The notes: generated by a model not told the origin, from the letters alone. A stretch of DNA of 18,919 nt from CAZGSV01 sp964528605 (GCA_964528605.1 CAZGSV010000063.1:1-18919), one strand, 5' to 3'; counted from the first letter of the stretch, positions 1 to 7,116 are shown. Program-made: numbers and translations.

Positions 1-936
1 GGCGACCGAGCCGGGCTCGTAGCGGAGGCCAACGGCGAGGTTGCGGCGGTCGGGGGCAGTTGCGCGGCGGCGGGCGGCCCGGTCGTTGGCATTGAAGGAG
101 GGGACGCTCGCGAGGGCGAGTATGTCGCCGGTTTTCGGGTGGAGGACGACCACGGTGCCTCCCTTGGCGCCGGATTCGGTGAGGCCGCGGGCCAGTTCTT
201 CCTCGACGATGGTCTGGATGCGAGCGTCAATGGTGAGGTAGATACTCTTGCCGTCTCTGGGCTGGCGTAGGATCCGGTAGTCTTGGCCGAGCACGGGGAG
301 GCGGATGCGGATGTGCCGGCTACTCGCGGGGTCGGGGACGCTCGGCCCCGGGGTGAGGCGGACCTCTGCCTGACCGTCGCGGCCTGCCAGTTCGGTGTCC
401 CAGTCTTTCTCGATGCCTTGCTGGCCCTCGCCATCGGCGCTGACGCAGCCGGTCATCTGCCCGCCGCGATAGCCGAGGGAGTAGGTGCGGTCGCGCTGTT
501 CGGTGACGACGATGCCTCGCACGCCTGTCAGGGCGCGCCTGGCTTCCTCGTTCCAGGGGAGGTCGCGCACTAGGATGAGGGAGCGCTCGGGGCTGCGCTG
601 GGCGAAGGCAAGGATGCGCGCGCGCAACTGCTCCGTGTCGCCACCGGCAACGTGTGCCACGGCGCGGGCGACGGCCTCTGCGTCCTGCATCTCAGGGATG
701 TGCGCTTCGACATCGTAGGTGGGCTGTTCCGCGGCTATGACGTCGCCGTTGCGGTCGAGGATGGCGCCGCGGTGGGCGTGCAGGAGGATGTGCTGTGTTT
801 GCTGTTTGGCTAAGCGGTCGGCCAGCGCGGAGTGCTGTCTGACCTGGATGTCAAAGAGTTTGGCGGCCAGAGCCACGAAGGCGATGAGAAGGATGACCTT
901 CGCATGCCCCATGCGCGTTGCGGGGAGGTGGGTCAC
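1..936 (-). CDS. ftsI: Penicillin-binding protein / peptidoglycan transpeptidase FtsI (PBP3-type), partial
   Basis: This is a class B penicillin-binding protein that crosslinks septal peptidoglycan in the periplasm. 312 codons are visible and the 3' part lies beyond the window. Residues 14-28 form a single membrane anchor. The dimerisation-domain motif RGAILDRNG is at residues 56-64. The transpeptidase domain begins with YLTIDARIQ and a VVVLHPKTGDILALAS stretch. The window ends in YEPGSVA, where S310 (positions 7-9) should be the catalytic serine of SxxK; the lysine is just outside. The GTG at 936 is chosen because it overlaps the TGA of the FtsL-like gene (GTGA), the same junction seen between rsmH and that gene. 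An in-frame ATG at 912 is the alternative but has no visible ribosome binding site. The position after mraZ-rsmH-ftsL supports FtsI over other class B PBPs, although a SpoVD-like role cannot be excluded. Confidence 0.9.
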   Translation of the reverse strand, partial: MTHLPATRMGHAKVILLIAFVALAAKLFDIQVRQHSALADRLAKQQTQHILLHAHRGAILDRNGDVIAAEQPTYDVEAHIPEMQDAEAVARAVAHVAGGDTEQLRARILAFAQRSPERSLILVRDLPWNEEARRALTGVRGIVVTEQRDRTYSLGYRGGQMTGCVSADGEGQQGIEKDWDTELAGRDGQAEVRLTPGPSVPDPASSRHIRIRLPVLGQDYRILRQPRDGKSIYLTIDARIQTIVEEELARGLTESGAKGGTVVVLHPKTGDILALASVPSFNANDRAARRRATAPDRRNLAVGLRYEPGSVA

Positions 937-1397
937 GGCTCGAACCCGCTCGGGCGTGGGCAGGGCGGGGCGGAGGCGGTGCTGAGTGCCTGCAGGCACC
1001 CGATCTGCGTGGCAGCCCATGCGTGGCAAGGCGGGGCCGTGGGATCGGCGTGCGGCCGGCTGGCCACCGGGATTGTGACTGTGAGGGAGCGGTCAGGGAC
1101 CGGCGCGAGCCCGGACTGAGGCACGACCCGGAGGACTTCCTGCTCCGCTTGCGCCACCCTAGCCGATAGGGTAGCGACCGCTCGGGACTGGCGAGCGAGG
1201 GACTGACGGAAGGCCTGCTCGGTGGCGAGACACCGGTAGGCAGTGAAGACGGCGCCGAGGTGGAGGAAGGCGAGGGCAATGGCCATACCGGCCGGTCGGA
1301 CCCAGACCTCCCAGGCGGCTAGCGGCATCAAGCCTGACCGCGCCCGGGGGGCGGGTTCGGGAGCGGCTGGACGCGGGAGACTGACCGCGGCCCTCAC
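933..1397 (-). CDS. ftsL: FtsL-like cell division membrane protein
   Basis: A small bitopic membrane protein of 154 aa in the position where FtsL normally sits, between rsmH and ftsI. The sequence shows a proline- and arginine-rich cytoplasmic N-terminus (residues 1-35), one hydrophobic segment at about 38-54, and a heptad-like stretch rich in Q, A, L and R at about 58-92 that fits the short coiled coil of FtsL. The last 60 residues are Pro/Ala/Cys-rich and do not look like known FtsL tails. The GTG start at 1397 overlaps the rsmH TGA by 4 nt, and its own TGA overlaps the ftsI GTG by 4 nt, implying translational coupling. FtsL sequences diverge strongly, so the name rests on topology and gene order rather than conserved residues. 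In the family, FtsL partners FtsB and FtsQ to activate FtsWI. Confidence 0.65.
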   Translation of the reverse strand: MRAAVSLPRPAAPEPAPRARSGLMPLAAWEVWVRPAGMAIALAFLHLGAVFTAYRCLATEQAFRQSLARQSRAVATLSARVAQAEQEVLRVVPQSGLAPVPDRSLTVTIPVASRPHADPTAPPCHAWAATQIGCLQALSTASAPPCPRPSGFEP

Positions 1398-2410
1398 TGG
1401 TCCACCCTTCTCTCGGCGGCCCGGAGGCGAACGGAGCGCGCGCGGGGGTTGGCTGCCACTTCGACCGTCGAGGGGCGCGCGGCTTTGGGAGTCAGAACGC
1501 GGAGCAGGCGTCCCGCGCCGCAGGTGCAGACCGGGGTTCTGGGCGGGCAGATGCAGTAGCCGCTGAAGCGGCGGAAGGCGCGCTTGACCTCCTGATCCTC
1601 GAGGGACTCATAGCAGAGGATCACGAGGCGTCCCCCGGGCGCAAGGAGGAACGGCACCCGTTCGAGCGCGCGGCGCAAGTGTCCTACCTCGTCGTTGGCG
1701 GCCACGCGAAGGGCGAGGAAGGCACGGGTCGCGGGATGTAAGCGGGCGTGACGCTCGCGCGCAGGCACGGCGTTGGCGATGGTCTCGGCAAGGTCGGTGG
1801 TAGTCTTGAAGGGCCGATGGCGCCGGCGCGCGACGATGGCGTGGGCTATGGCGCGGGCGTGCTTCTCTTGGGCGAGGTCGTGGAAGAGCGCCGCCAGTTC
1901 CGCCTCGGAGCGGTGGTTTGCCAAGTCTGCGGCCGGGACGCCTCGCTCGGGGTCGTAGAGCATCTGCAAGGGCCCTTCGAGGCGGAAGGAGAAGCCGTGG
2001 CCGGGGTCATCCAGTTGTGCTGAGCAAACGCCGAGGTCAAGAAGTATGCCGTCCACGGAGGGCAGGGATTCCTCCAGGAGCACTTCGGGCAGGTCGGCGA
2101 AGGAGGCGTGACGGACGAGCACGCGGCAGCGCGCGTCCTGAAGCCGCTGCCGGGTGTATTCCACCATCTGGAGGTCGAGGTCGAGGCAGAGGAGTGTTCC
2201 GGCCGGCGAGAGGCGCTCGGCGATGGCCAGTGAATGGCCACCGCAGCCGCAGGTGCCGTCCACATAGCAGCCATCGGGGCGGATGTTGAGGTAGCGCAGA
2301 CATTCGCGCACCATGGCCGGCTTGTGGTTGGCGGGCGCGGAGCGCGCCTGGGCCGAGGCGGAGAGGTAGCCCGCCTCAAAGAACGACGTTCTTCTCGCGC
2401 ATATAGTCAT
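1394..2410 (-). CDS. rsmH: 16S rRNA (cytosine1402-N4)-methyltransferase RsmH
   Basis: RsmH (MraW) methylates N4 of C1402 in the decoding centre of 16S rRNA using S-adenosylmethionine. With the ATG at 2410 the protein has 338 aa, slightly longer than the usual 300-320. Visible motifs are the N-terminal HKP (H29, equivalent to the family HxP), the SAM-binding glycine loop DGTCGCGGHS at 51-60, the family signature DLGVCSAQLDDPGHGFSF, the LHPATRAFLALRVAANDE block, and SLED near the C-terminus. Two family blocks are altered: the usual LDMRMDP region reads LQMLYDP, and the usual SFHSLED reads CYESLED. The start overlaps the 3' end of mraZ by 35 nt. A downstream ATG at M33 would remove the HxP motif, and no other start codon lies between. 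GAGGA about 11 nt upstream of 2410 may serve as the ribosome binding site. Confidence 0.93.
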   Translation of the reverse strand: MTICARRTSFFEAGYLSASAQARSAPANHKPAMVRECLRYLNIRPDGCYVDGTCGCGGHSLAIAERLSPAGTLLCLDLDLQMVEYTRQRLQDARCRVLVRHASFADLPEVLLEESLPSVDGILLDLGVCSAQLDDPGHGFSFRLEGPLQMLYDPERGVPAADLANHRSEAELAALFHDLAQEKHARAIAHAIVARRRHRPFKTTTDLAETIANAVPARERHARLHPATRAFLALRVAANDEVGHLRRALERVPFLLAPGGRLVILCYESLEDQEVKRAFRRFSGYCICPPRTPVCTCGAGRLLRVLTPKAARPSTVEVAANPRARSVRLRAAERRVDQ

Positions 2411-2816
2411 CAATGTCGGGGTCCTCGAATATGCGAGCCCGGGCCTCTGCCCAGCGCTCAGGATTCCAGAGAGTGAGTTTGTCAATGGCGCCGGCGAGAA
2501 CTACTTCCTTCTGGATTCCGGCGAGGCGCCGGAGTTCTTCGGGGATGAGGACTCTGCCTTGCGCGTCAACGTGGCACTCCTCGGTCATGGCGCCGACCCG
2601 GAGTTTGACTGCGGTGGCGACATCGTCGGTGGCAGGGAGTTCGCTGGCGCGCTTGGCGACGATGTCCCAGAGCTCCTCGTTGTAGAGGTAGAGACACTTG
2701 CCGTCCCGGGAGGGGGTTACGAAGGCTTCCTTACTGAACCACCTGCGCGCCTTGGCGGGTATAGTGAGGCGGCCGCTGTCGTCCAGCACTTGTCTCGTGA
2801 CGCTCGTGAACCGCAT
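2376..2816 (-). CDS. mraZ: Transcriptional regulator MraZ
   Basis: MraZ is a DNA-binding protein that in studied bacteria regulates its own dcw cluster. The 146-aa product has the two AbrB/SpoVT-like half-domains with the paired family motif: DDSGRLTIPAKAR at about 12-24, and DAQGRVLIPEELRR in the second half. The ATG at 2816 is chosen although an in-frame ATG exists at 2858. The 2858 codon touches the predicted -10 box and would lie upstream of the transcription start, and the extra 14 residues look like leader rather than protein. The Shine-Dalgarno is weak (G-rich run GGGGG about 6 nt before the ATG). It is the first gene of the mraZ-rsmH-ftsL-ftsI operon and overlaps the rsmH start. Confidence 0.95.
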   Translation of the reverse strand: MRFTSVTRQVLDDSGRLTIPAKARRWFSKEAFVTPSRDGKCLYLYNEELWDIVAKRASELPATDDVATAVKLRVGAMTEECHVDAQGRVLIPEELRRLAGIQKEVVLAGAIDKLTLWNPERWAEARARIFEDPDIDDYMREKNVVL

Positions 2817-2842
2817 CCGCAACCCCCGGGCGCTCCGCCGCG

Positions 2843-2857
2843 CCCCATTTCGCCCCA
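2843..2857 (-). promoter_or_regulatory. Putative MraZ operator: TGGGG-N5-TGGGG direct repeat
   Basis: Reading the minus strand there are two TGGGG pentamers (2857-2853 and 2847-2843) separated by exactly 5 nt (CGAAA). E. coli MraZ is known to bind TGGGN direct repeats separated by 5 nt upstream of mraZ. The pair sits immediately downstream of the -10 box and spans the expected transcription start, a position suited to repression. No third repeat follows in phase. Confidence 0.6.
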
Positions 2858-2858
2858 T

Positions 2859-2887
2859 ATCATACCGTGGACTTCCTCTGGTGTCAA
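2859..2887 (-). promoter_or_regulatory. Sigma70-type promoter of the mraZ-ftsI operon
   Basis: On the minus strand there is a perfect -35 TTGACA (2887-2882), a 17-nt spacer and a -10 TATGAT (2864-2859). The expected transcription start is near 2852, giving a leader of roughly 36 nt before the mraZ ATG at 2816. This is one of the closest matches to consensus in the window. Confidence 0.82.
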
Positions 2888-3023
2888 CAAAGAATCCAGA
2901 TTATCCCCGTTGCCTTAGCGGCAAACACATGGTTTCCTATTGTTCCTGTGTGCGGCCGCGTTCCACGCGGGGGGGCTAGGGCTTTGAGGCAACGGGGGGG
3001 GCACTGAGCGGTAGCGCCTGTGG

Positions 3024-3053
3024 TTGACGGCGTGTCCAGGCCTTGCCTATACT
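3024..3053 (+). promoter_or_regulatory. Sigma70-type promoter of the DUF4870 gene
   Basis: TTGACG (3024-3029), an 18-nt spacer and TATACT (3048-3053). The expected start near 3060 would leave the GGAGGTG ribosome binding site (3060-3066) almost at the 5' end of the message. It is divergent from the mraZ promoter across about 135 nt that hold no other recognisable feature apart from a short CCGCG/CGCGG hairpin at 2956-2970. Confidence 0.62.
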
Positions 3054-3073
3054 CGGGTCGGAGGTGGCGCCAA

Positions 3074-3490
3074 GTGCCGGAAATGCGAGACGAAGAGGAA
3101 CCCGGAGGGCCGCAGGAAGTATTGCCGACCGAACTCGACTGTAACCTGGGCGCCATCGGGCATCTGCTGGACGTGATTCCGGTAGTGGGGATACTCGTGA
3201 CGCTAGTCGTCTGGCAGTGGCGTGGGCGGGAGTCGAAGTTCCTGGAGTATCAGGCGAGGCAGGCGGCGACGTACCAAGCCGCGGTTCTTGGCGCCATGGT
3301 GGTGGTCGCGATTGTGTTGTGGATTTTCGGCAAGGTGCCGGTAGTGGGAGGGCTGTTCAGGGCGGTTGACACCTTGACGGTGGTGCTGATCTGGCTGGGT
3401 GGGCTGGCGCTGGCGGTCAATGCCGCGATCAAGGTGCGGCAGGGGGTCAACTACAAGTACCCGGTAGTATCAAACTTCCTGTCGGAATAG
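3074..3490 (+). CDS. DUF4870-type small membrane protein
   Basis: A 138-aa integral membrane protein resembling DUF4870 (Tic20-like) proteins, whose function is unknown. The first 25 residues are acidic and soluble. Hydrophobic segments follow at about 26-48, 70-92 and 97-120. The loop ESKFLEYQARQAATYQ after the first segment and the C-terminal NYKYPVV match the family pattern, in which a KxF...QA-N motif follows helix 1 and a YxYP motif ends the protein. The GTG at 3074 is preferred because GGAGGTG (3060-3066) lies at good spacing; the in-frame ATG at 3083 would be too far from it. It is transcribed alone from its own promoter and converges on the next gene with 28 nt between stops. Confidence 0.75.
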   Translation: MPEMRDEEEPGGPQEVLPTELDCNLGAIGHLLDVIPVVGILVTLVVWQWRGRESKFLEYQARQAATYQAAVLGAMVVVAIVLWIFGKVPVVGGLFRAVDTLTVVLIWLGGLALAVNAAIKVRQGVNYKYPVVSNFLSE

Positions 3491-3509
3491 GCCGCGGAGG
3501 GGGGCGGCC
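3490..3509. terminator. Possible hairpin terminator between convergent genes
   Basis: GGCCGC (3490-3495) pairs with GCGGCC (3504-3509) around an 8-nt G-rich loop, in the 28-nt gap between the DUF4870 gene and the opposing 181-aa gene. There is no proper T-tract in either direction, so an intrinsic terminator is only suggested by position and stem. Confidence 0.3.
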
Positions 3510-3518
3510 GTTGCTGCC

Positions 3519-4064
3519 CTACAGCGCTTCGCCGGAGTTGCCGCCGTGCTTCTCGACAATGTAGCGGCAGACGTCGCGCATTTCGGTGGCGGTAATGCTG
3601 CCGCCGCGCAGGCCTGACTGAAGGATCCGGTTGAGTTCCGCGAACATCTGCCCACGCGAACGCCCCTGGCTAAGCCAGTGGTCGGCCTGCTCCCTCAGGG
3701 TGGCCATGCGCTTCTGGGGGATGGCGGCGATGTCGGCGTCTACGACCTGGAGCACGCGGTCGGGGTCGTCGAGGGTTACCTCTTCGTCTTCGGTGATGAG
3801 GTGGAAGGAACCTTTGGTGTTGTCGTAGACGATGTTGATCTGGTCGGTGGAGCCGCCGGGGGTTTCGTAGACGATGGCGATGTTGCTGGTACCGTCAACT
3901 GCTTCGTGGCCGTCAGCGATGTCACGGCGGAGATTGCCGTAGGCGATCTTTCCGAGATGAGGTTGGAGGGAGACGTCGAGGCGCTCCAAGAAGCGCTGGA
4001 ATTTGGCGCGATGGCCTTCCACGCCGCCGGGGGAAGTGCCTTCAGCACGCAGCACGTTATCCAA
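3519..4064 (-). CDS. Hypothetical protein, 181 aa, unrecognised
   Basis: I do not recognise the family. The product is soluble, with no signal peptide or membrane segment. The first half includes beta-strand-like runs (NIAIVYET, INIVYDN, SFHLI), and an acidic patch EDEEVTLDDPD follows. The second half is mainly helical and charged, ending in EKHGGNSGEAL. Codon use and GC at third positions match the neighbours, which supports a real gene. The TTG at 4064 is the first usable start in this frame and has GGAG 7 nt upstream; the frame stays open further upstream but shows no ATG, GTG or TTG in the roughly 55 nt I checked. A stronger ribosome binding site lies further upstream but serves a different frame (see the mini-ORF entry). 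It has no gene partner on its strand nearby. Confidence 0.7.
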   Translation of the reverse strand: MDNVLRAEGTSPGGVEGHRAKFQRFLERLDVSLQPHLGKIAYGNLRRDIADGHEAVDGTSNIAIVYETPGGSTDQINIVYDNTKGSFHLITEDEEVTLDDPDRVLQVVDADIAAIPQKRMATLREQADHWLSQGRSRGQMFAELNRILQSGLRGGSITATEMRDVCRYIVEKHGGNSGEAL

Positions 4065-4101
4065 CCCCGGACTCCGCCCCCACTGTGCCGGGTCTCCTCC
4101 T
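4057..4101 (-). promoter_or_regulatory. Strong out-of-frame ribosome binding site with an 8-codon mini-ORF
   Basis: On the minus strand AGGAGGAG (4101-4094) is followed after 10 nt by GTG (4083), opening an 8-codon frame that stops with TAA at 4059-4057. That stop lies just past the TTG start (4064) of the 181-aa gene. The arrangement could be a leader peptide that couples or limits translation of the TTG-started gene. It could also be chance, or a small indel near the true start. Confidence 0.3.
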
Positions 4102-4517
4102 ATCCGTTCTCCAGGGCTTGCTCTTCCACTGGGCCGGTGCTCCTAGTGCGGCGGCGGGCTTTCGGCCACAGCCACCGCGATGGGTGTGCGAGCGCATCTA
4201 CGACTCACCGCTATTATGATGCCACCAGCAGGCACCCTCTTAACAATCCACGCTTGCTGAAAGGTCATTCGCGTACTGGTTCGCCGAGCGGGATCGCGTT
4301 TCGCGAGCCCAAGGACAGCGCGGCCTGCCTCTTGTCTACCACACAGGAGCGTGGCGGCCTGTGTCGAATCGTTGACGAGGTTAGCAGTAGGCTTGGCGGA
4401 ATGCAAGCGCCCTGGTGGCGAGACTAGGGCAGGCTGAGAGGAGAGTGGAGGCGGGGCGTGGGTTGGGAGGGGGCGCCGGGGTGTGGGCAGCGGCGCGGAG
4501 GGCGGAGGGGAAGGGCT
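4065..4517. other. Gene-free stretch between the 181-aa gene and the GHMP kinase promoter
   Basis: About 450 nt without a convincing gene on either strand; the open frames here lack ribosome binding sites and have no recognisable motifs. It includes a hairpin at 4290-4310 (GGG-A-TCGCG / CGCGA-G-CCC around TTT, one mismatch) that could be a decayed palindromic repeat. A T/A-rich patch at 4211-4220 contains CATAAT on the minus strand but has no acceptable -35. From about 4430 to 4517 the plus strand is strongly G-rich. I see no tRNA or riboswitch. Confidence 0.5.
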
Positions 4518-4546
4518 TTGACCGGGTGGGGTGGGCGGGCTATACT
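4518..4546 (+). promoter_or_regulatory. Sigma70-type promoter of the GHMP kinase gene
   Basis: TTGACC (4518-4523), a 17-nt spacer and TATACT (4541-4546). The predicted transcription start is near 4553, about 22 nt before the GTG start at 4575. Confidence 0.72.
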
Positions 4547-4574
4547 GCAGGCGCCAAATCTTGTGTCATGGTAG

Positions 4575-5504
4575 GTGAGCGAGTTGACCTTTCGGGCACG
4601 CTCTCCGGTTAGGGTTGATTTTGCGGGCGCATGGTCTGACTGCGCGCCTTTTGCCAACGCCTTTGGCGGGGCGACGCTGAACGCCGCCATCACCATGTAC
4701 GTGGAGGGGGCGTTGCAGGCGCACGAGGGGGAGGAGTTCCCCATCGGAGAGGGGGCGGAGGGGCGCAGCGGGCTGGCGGTGACGTATTCTTCGCAGATTC
4801 CGACGGGCACGGGGCTGGGGACTTCAGCAGCACTGAATGTGGTCTGGCTGGCGCTGGCGCGGCGGGAGTCGGTGACGAGTCAAGCCGACCGAGAGCGGAT
4901 CGCGGCGCTGGCTTACGACATCGAGAAGGTGCTGGGGATCATCGGCGGCAAGCAGGACCAGTACGCCTCCGCGATCGGCGGCATCAATCTGTTCGAGTTC
5001 ACGGAGGAGGGGGTGCGGTGCGAGCCGGTACGGCCGGGGGCGCCTACGATTCAGGCGCTGCGGGAGCGCCTGGTGCTCTGCTACACGGGGACGGCGCGGT
5101 TGTCGTCGAACATTCACCGCAACGTGTGGGGGGCTTTTCGGCAGGGGCGCAAGCAGACGGTGGACGCGCTCTTTGGCCTGCGCAGGGGGGCCTACGAGGC
5201 GCGTGACGCGCTGCTCATGGGGGACCTGCCTGCCCTGGGCGCGATACTGACGCAGCAGTTCGAGCACTCGAAGCGGTTGGACGCTTCCACCACCAACGAG
5301 CGGCTGGAGGCGCTGTTCGAGGCTGCGCTGCCGTTTTGCCACGGGGGCAAGCCGTGCGGGGCCGGCGGGGGTGGATGTGTGCTCTTCCTGGCGCGGGAGC
5401 CCGATGCCGGCCGTGGGCTGCGCCGGCTGATTGAGGAGTGCGGGATGACCACGATTGACTTCGACTTCGACTTCGAGGGGCTGCAGTTGTGGAAGCAGGA
5501 CTAG
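4575..5504 (+). CDS. GHMP-family sugar kinase (fucokinase / heptose kinase-like)
   Basis: A 309-aa cytoplasmic kinase expected to phosphorylate a sugar with ATP. GHMP motif 1 lies in RSPVRVDFAGAWSDCAPF (residues 9-26). The ATP-binding glycine loop PTGTGLGTSAAL is at 76-87. GGKQDQYASAIGG starts around 124, and motif 3 GAGGGGCVLFL is at 262-272. The AGxWxDxxPF and GKQDQ patterns are typical of the branch that includes D-glycero-D-manno-heptose 7-phosphate kinase and the kinase half of fucokinase/GDP-fucose pyrophosphorylase, rather than galactokinase or mevalonate kinase. The exact substrate cannot be read from the sequence. The GTG at 4575 lacks a strong ribosome binding site; a TTG at 4584 preceded by GGTGAG is a possible alternative. 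It has its own promoter, and its stop is 1 nt from the stop of the opposing cimA. Confidence 0.85.
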   Translation: MSELTFRARSPVRVDFAGAWSDCAPFANAFGGATLNAAITMYVEGALQAHEGEEFPIGEGAEGRSGLAVTYSSQIPTGTGLGTSAALNVVWLALARRESVTSQADRERIAALAYDIEKVLGIIGGKQDQYASAIGGINLFEFTEEGVRCEPVRPGAPTIQALRERLVLCYTGTARLSSNIHRNVWGAFRQGRKQTVDALFGLRRGAYEARDALLMGDLPALGAILTQQFEHSKRLDASTTNERLEALFEAALPFCHGGKPCGAGGGGCVLFLAREPDAGRGLRRLIEECGMTTIDFDFDFEGLQLWKQD

Positions 5505-5505
5505 G

Positions 5506-7116
5506 CTAGCCGGGGCTGCTCGGCTCTTGCTTGGCCTTCTCGCGGCGGAGAGCCACCCCGTACTCGAGGCTGTCCACCAGGGCTTCCCAACTGGCGAGAA
5601 TGATGTTCTCCGAGGCGCCCACGGTGCCCCAAGTGTCCTCGTGGTCGGTGGTCTCAATGAGAACGCGCACCTTGCTGGAGGTGCCGTGCTCCTCCTCCAG
5701 GACGCGGACCTTGTAGTCGGTTAGTTCGATGTCGTTGAGTTCGGGGTAGAAGCCGACGAGCGCTTTGCGCAGGGCGTTGTCGAGGGCGTTGACCGGGCCA
5801 TTGCCTTCAGCGGCGAAGAGCAGTGACTCCTCGTTCACTCTGACGCGCACCAGGGCCTCGGCGAAGGGGGGGGCGTCGCCGTGCTTGCCCACCATGATGC
5901 GGAAGCGCTCCAGTTCGAACAACGGCGTGTGGGCGCCGAGAACCTTGCGGGCGAGCAGGCGGAAGGAGCCTTCGGCGGCCTCGAACTGGTAGCCCTGGTT
6001 CTCCAATTCCTTGACCCTCTCCAGGATCTGGCGGGTGCGTGGGTCAGTCTTCTCCAGTTCGGGGAACTCGTCGTGTAGGCGCTCGACGATGGCGCGGGTG
6101 CCGGCCTGGTCGGAGAGCAGCAGGTGGCGGATATTGCCGACCGCGGCGGGGTCCACGTGCTCGAAGGAGCGGCGCTCCTTGACGATGCCGTCAATGTGGG
6201 TGCCGCCCTTATGCGAGAAGGCGGCCGGCCCGACGTAGGGTCTGCGCTCGTCGTGGGCGATGTTGGCCAGTTCGTCCACGTAGCGGGAAAGGGAGGTGAG
6301 TTTCGCCAGGCGCTCGGGGCCGACGCAGTGGTAGCCCAGGTGGAGTTCCAGGTTGGCAATGACCTGGCACAGGTCCGCGTTGCCGGTGCGTTCGCCGTAG
6401 CCGTTGATGGTGCCTTGCACTTGGGAGGCGCCCGCGAGCACGGCCGTCAGGGTATTGGCCACGCCGAGGCCGGCGTCGTTGTGGCAGTGGATGCCCCAGG
6501 GCACGCGGAGATGAGGCAAGGTGTCCGCGATGGTCTGCTGGAGTTGATGGGTCATGGTGCCGCCATTGGTATCGCAGAGGACAATCCAGTCCGCGCCCGC
6601 CTCCTGTGCTACTTGGATGGTGCGCAGGGCGTACTGAGGCTTGGCGCGGTGGCCGTCGAAGTAGTGCTCGGCGTCGAAGACGACCTCGCGTCCGTGCGAC
6701 TTGAGGTGGCGCACGCTCTGTTCGATCATGCGGAGGTTGTCGTCGAGGGAGACGCGGAGCACCTTGTCCACATGGAGGTCCCAGGACTTGCCGAAGATGG
6801 CGACGACCTCGGTCTCCGCCTCGAGGAGGGCGCGCAGGAGGTGGTCTTCGGCGGCGCTCAGGCCGAGGCGCATCGTGCTGCCAAAGGCGACCAGGCGGGC
6901 GTTCTTGAGGGTGAGTTCGCGGGCGCGCTGGAAGAACTCGAGGTCCTTGGGGTTGGTGGGGTTGGGCCAGCCGCCTTCGATGAAGGCAACGCCGAAGTCG
7001 TCGAGGCGCTCGGCAATGGCCAACTTGTCACCGAGGGCCCAGGCGATGGAGCGGGCCTGCCCGCCGTCGCGGAGGGTGGTGTCATAGACTGCTACACGTT
7101 GGCCTTCTGGGGTCAT
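5506..7116 (-). CDS. cimA: (R)-citramalate synthase
   Basis: A member of the 2-isopropylmalate/homocitrate synthase family that condenses acetyl-CoA with pyruvate to (R)-citramalate, the first step of the threonine-independent route to isoleucine. The 536-aa protein has the catalytic TIM-barrel start YDTTLRDGGQ (R16, D17), the metal site HCHNDAGLG (H210, H212), the NGYGERTGNADL stretch and a SHKGGTHIDGI block typical of CimA. The C-terminal LeuA regulatory domain lies at about 400-520, the region that binds isoleucine in characterised enzymes. The length and the absence of isopropylmalate-synthase-specific blocks favour CimA over LeuA. The ATG at 7116 has AGGTG 6 nt upstream; a GTG at 7125 overlaps that site and is less likely. 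It lies 44 nt downstream of a sugar permease, and no promoter is evident in the gap, so it may be read from the transporter transcript. Confidence 0.92.
   Translation of the reverse strand: MTPEGQRVAVYDTTLRDGGQARSIAWALGDKLAIAERLDDFGVAFIEGGWPNPTNPKDLEFFQRARELTLKNARLVAFGSTMRLGLSAAEDHLLRALLEAETEVVAIFGKSWDLHVDKVLRVSLDDNLRMIEQSVRHLKSHGREVVFDAEHYFDGHRAKPQYALRTIQVAQEAGADWIVLCDTNGGTMTHQLQQTIADTLPHLRVPWGIHCHNDAGLGVANTLTAVLAGASQVQGTINGYGERTGNADLCQVIANLELHLGYHCVGPERLAKLTSLSRYVDELANIAHDERRPYVGPAAFSHKGGTHIDGIVKERRSFEHVDPAAVGNIRHLLLSDQAGTRAIVERLHDEFPELEKTDPRTRQILERVKELENQGYQFEAAEGSFRLLARKVLGAHTPLFELERFRIMVGKHGDAPPFAEALVRVRVNEESLLFAAEGNGPVNALDNALRKALVGFYPELNDIELTDYKVRVLEEEHGTSSKVRVLIETTDHEDTWGTVGASENIILASWEALVDSLEYGVALRREKAKQEPSSPG

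Noticed and set aside
2817..2858. Earlier ATG for mraZ at 2858
   Set aside because: It lies between the -10 box and the expected transcription start and overlaps the putative operator; the added residues do not resemble MraZ.
2956..2970. Hairpin CCGCG/CGCGG as terminator
   Set aside because: Only a 5-bp stem, no T-tract, and it lies between divergent promoters where no transcript should end.
4143..4406. 87-codon minus-strand frame in the gap at 4065-4517
   Set aside because: No ribosome binding site, mixed composition and no recognisable motif; I cannot support it as a gene.
4824..5657. 277-codon open frame on the minus strand opposite the GHMP kinase
   Set aside because: It overlaps both the kinase and the end of cimA, is Arg/Pro/Gln-rich and shows no domain.
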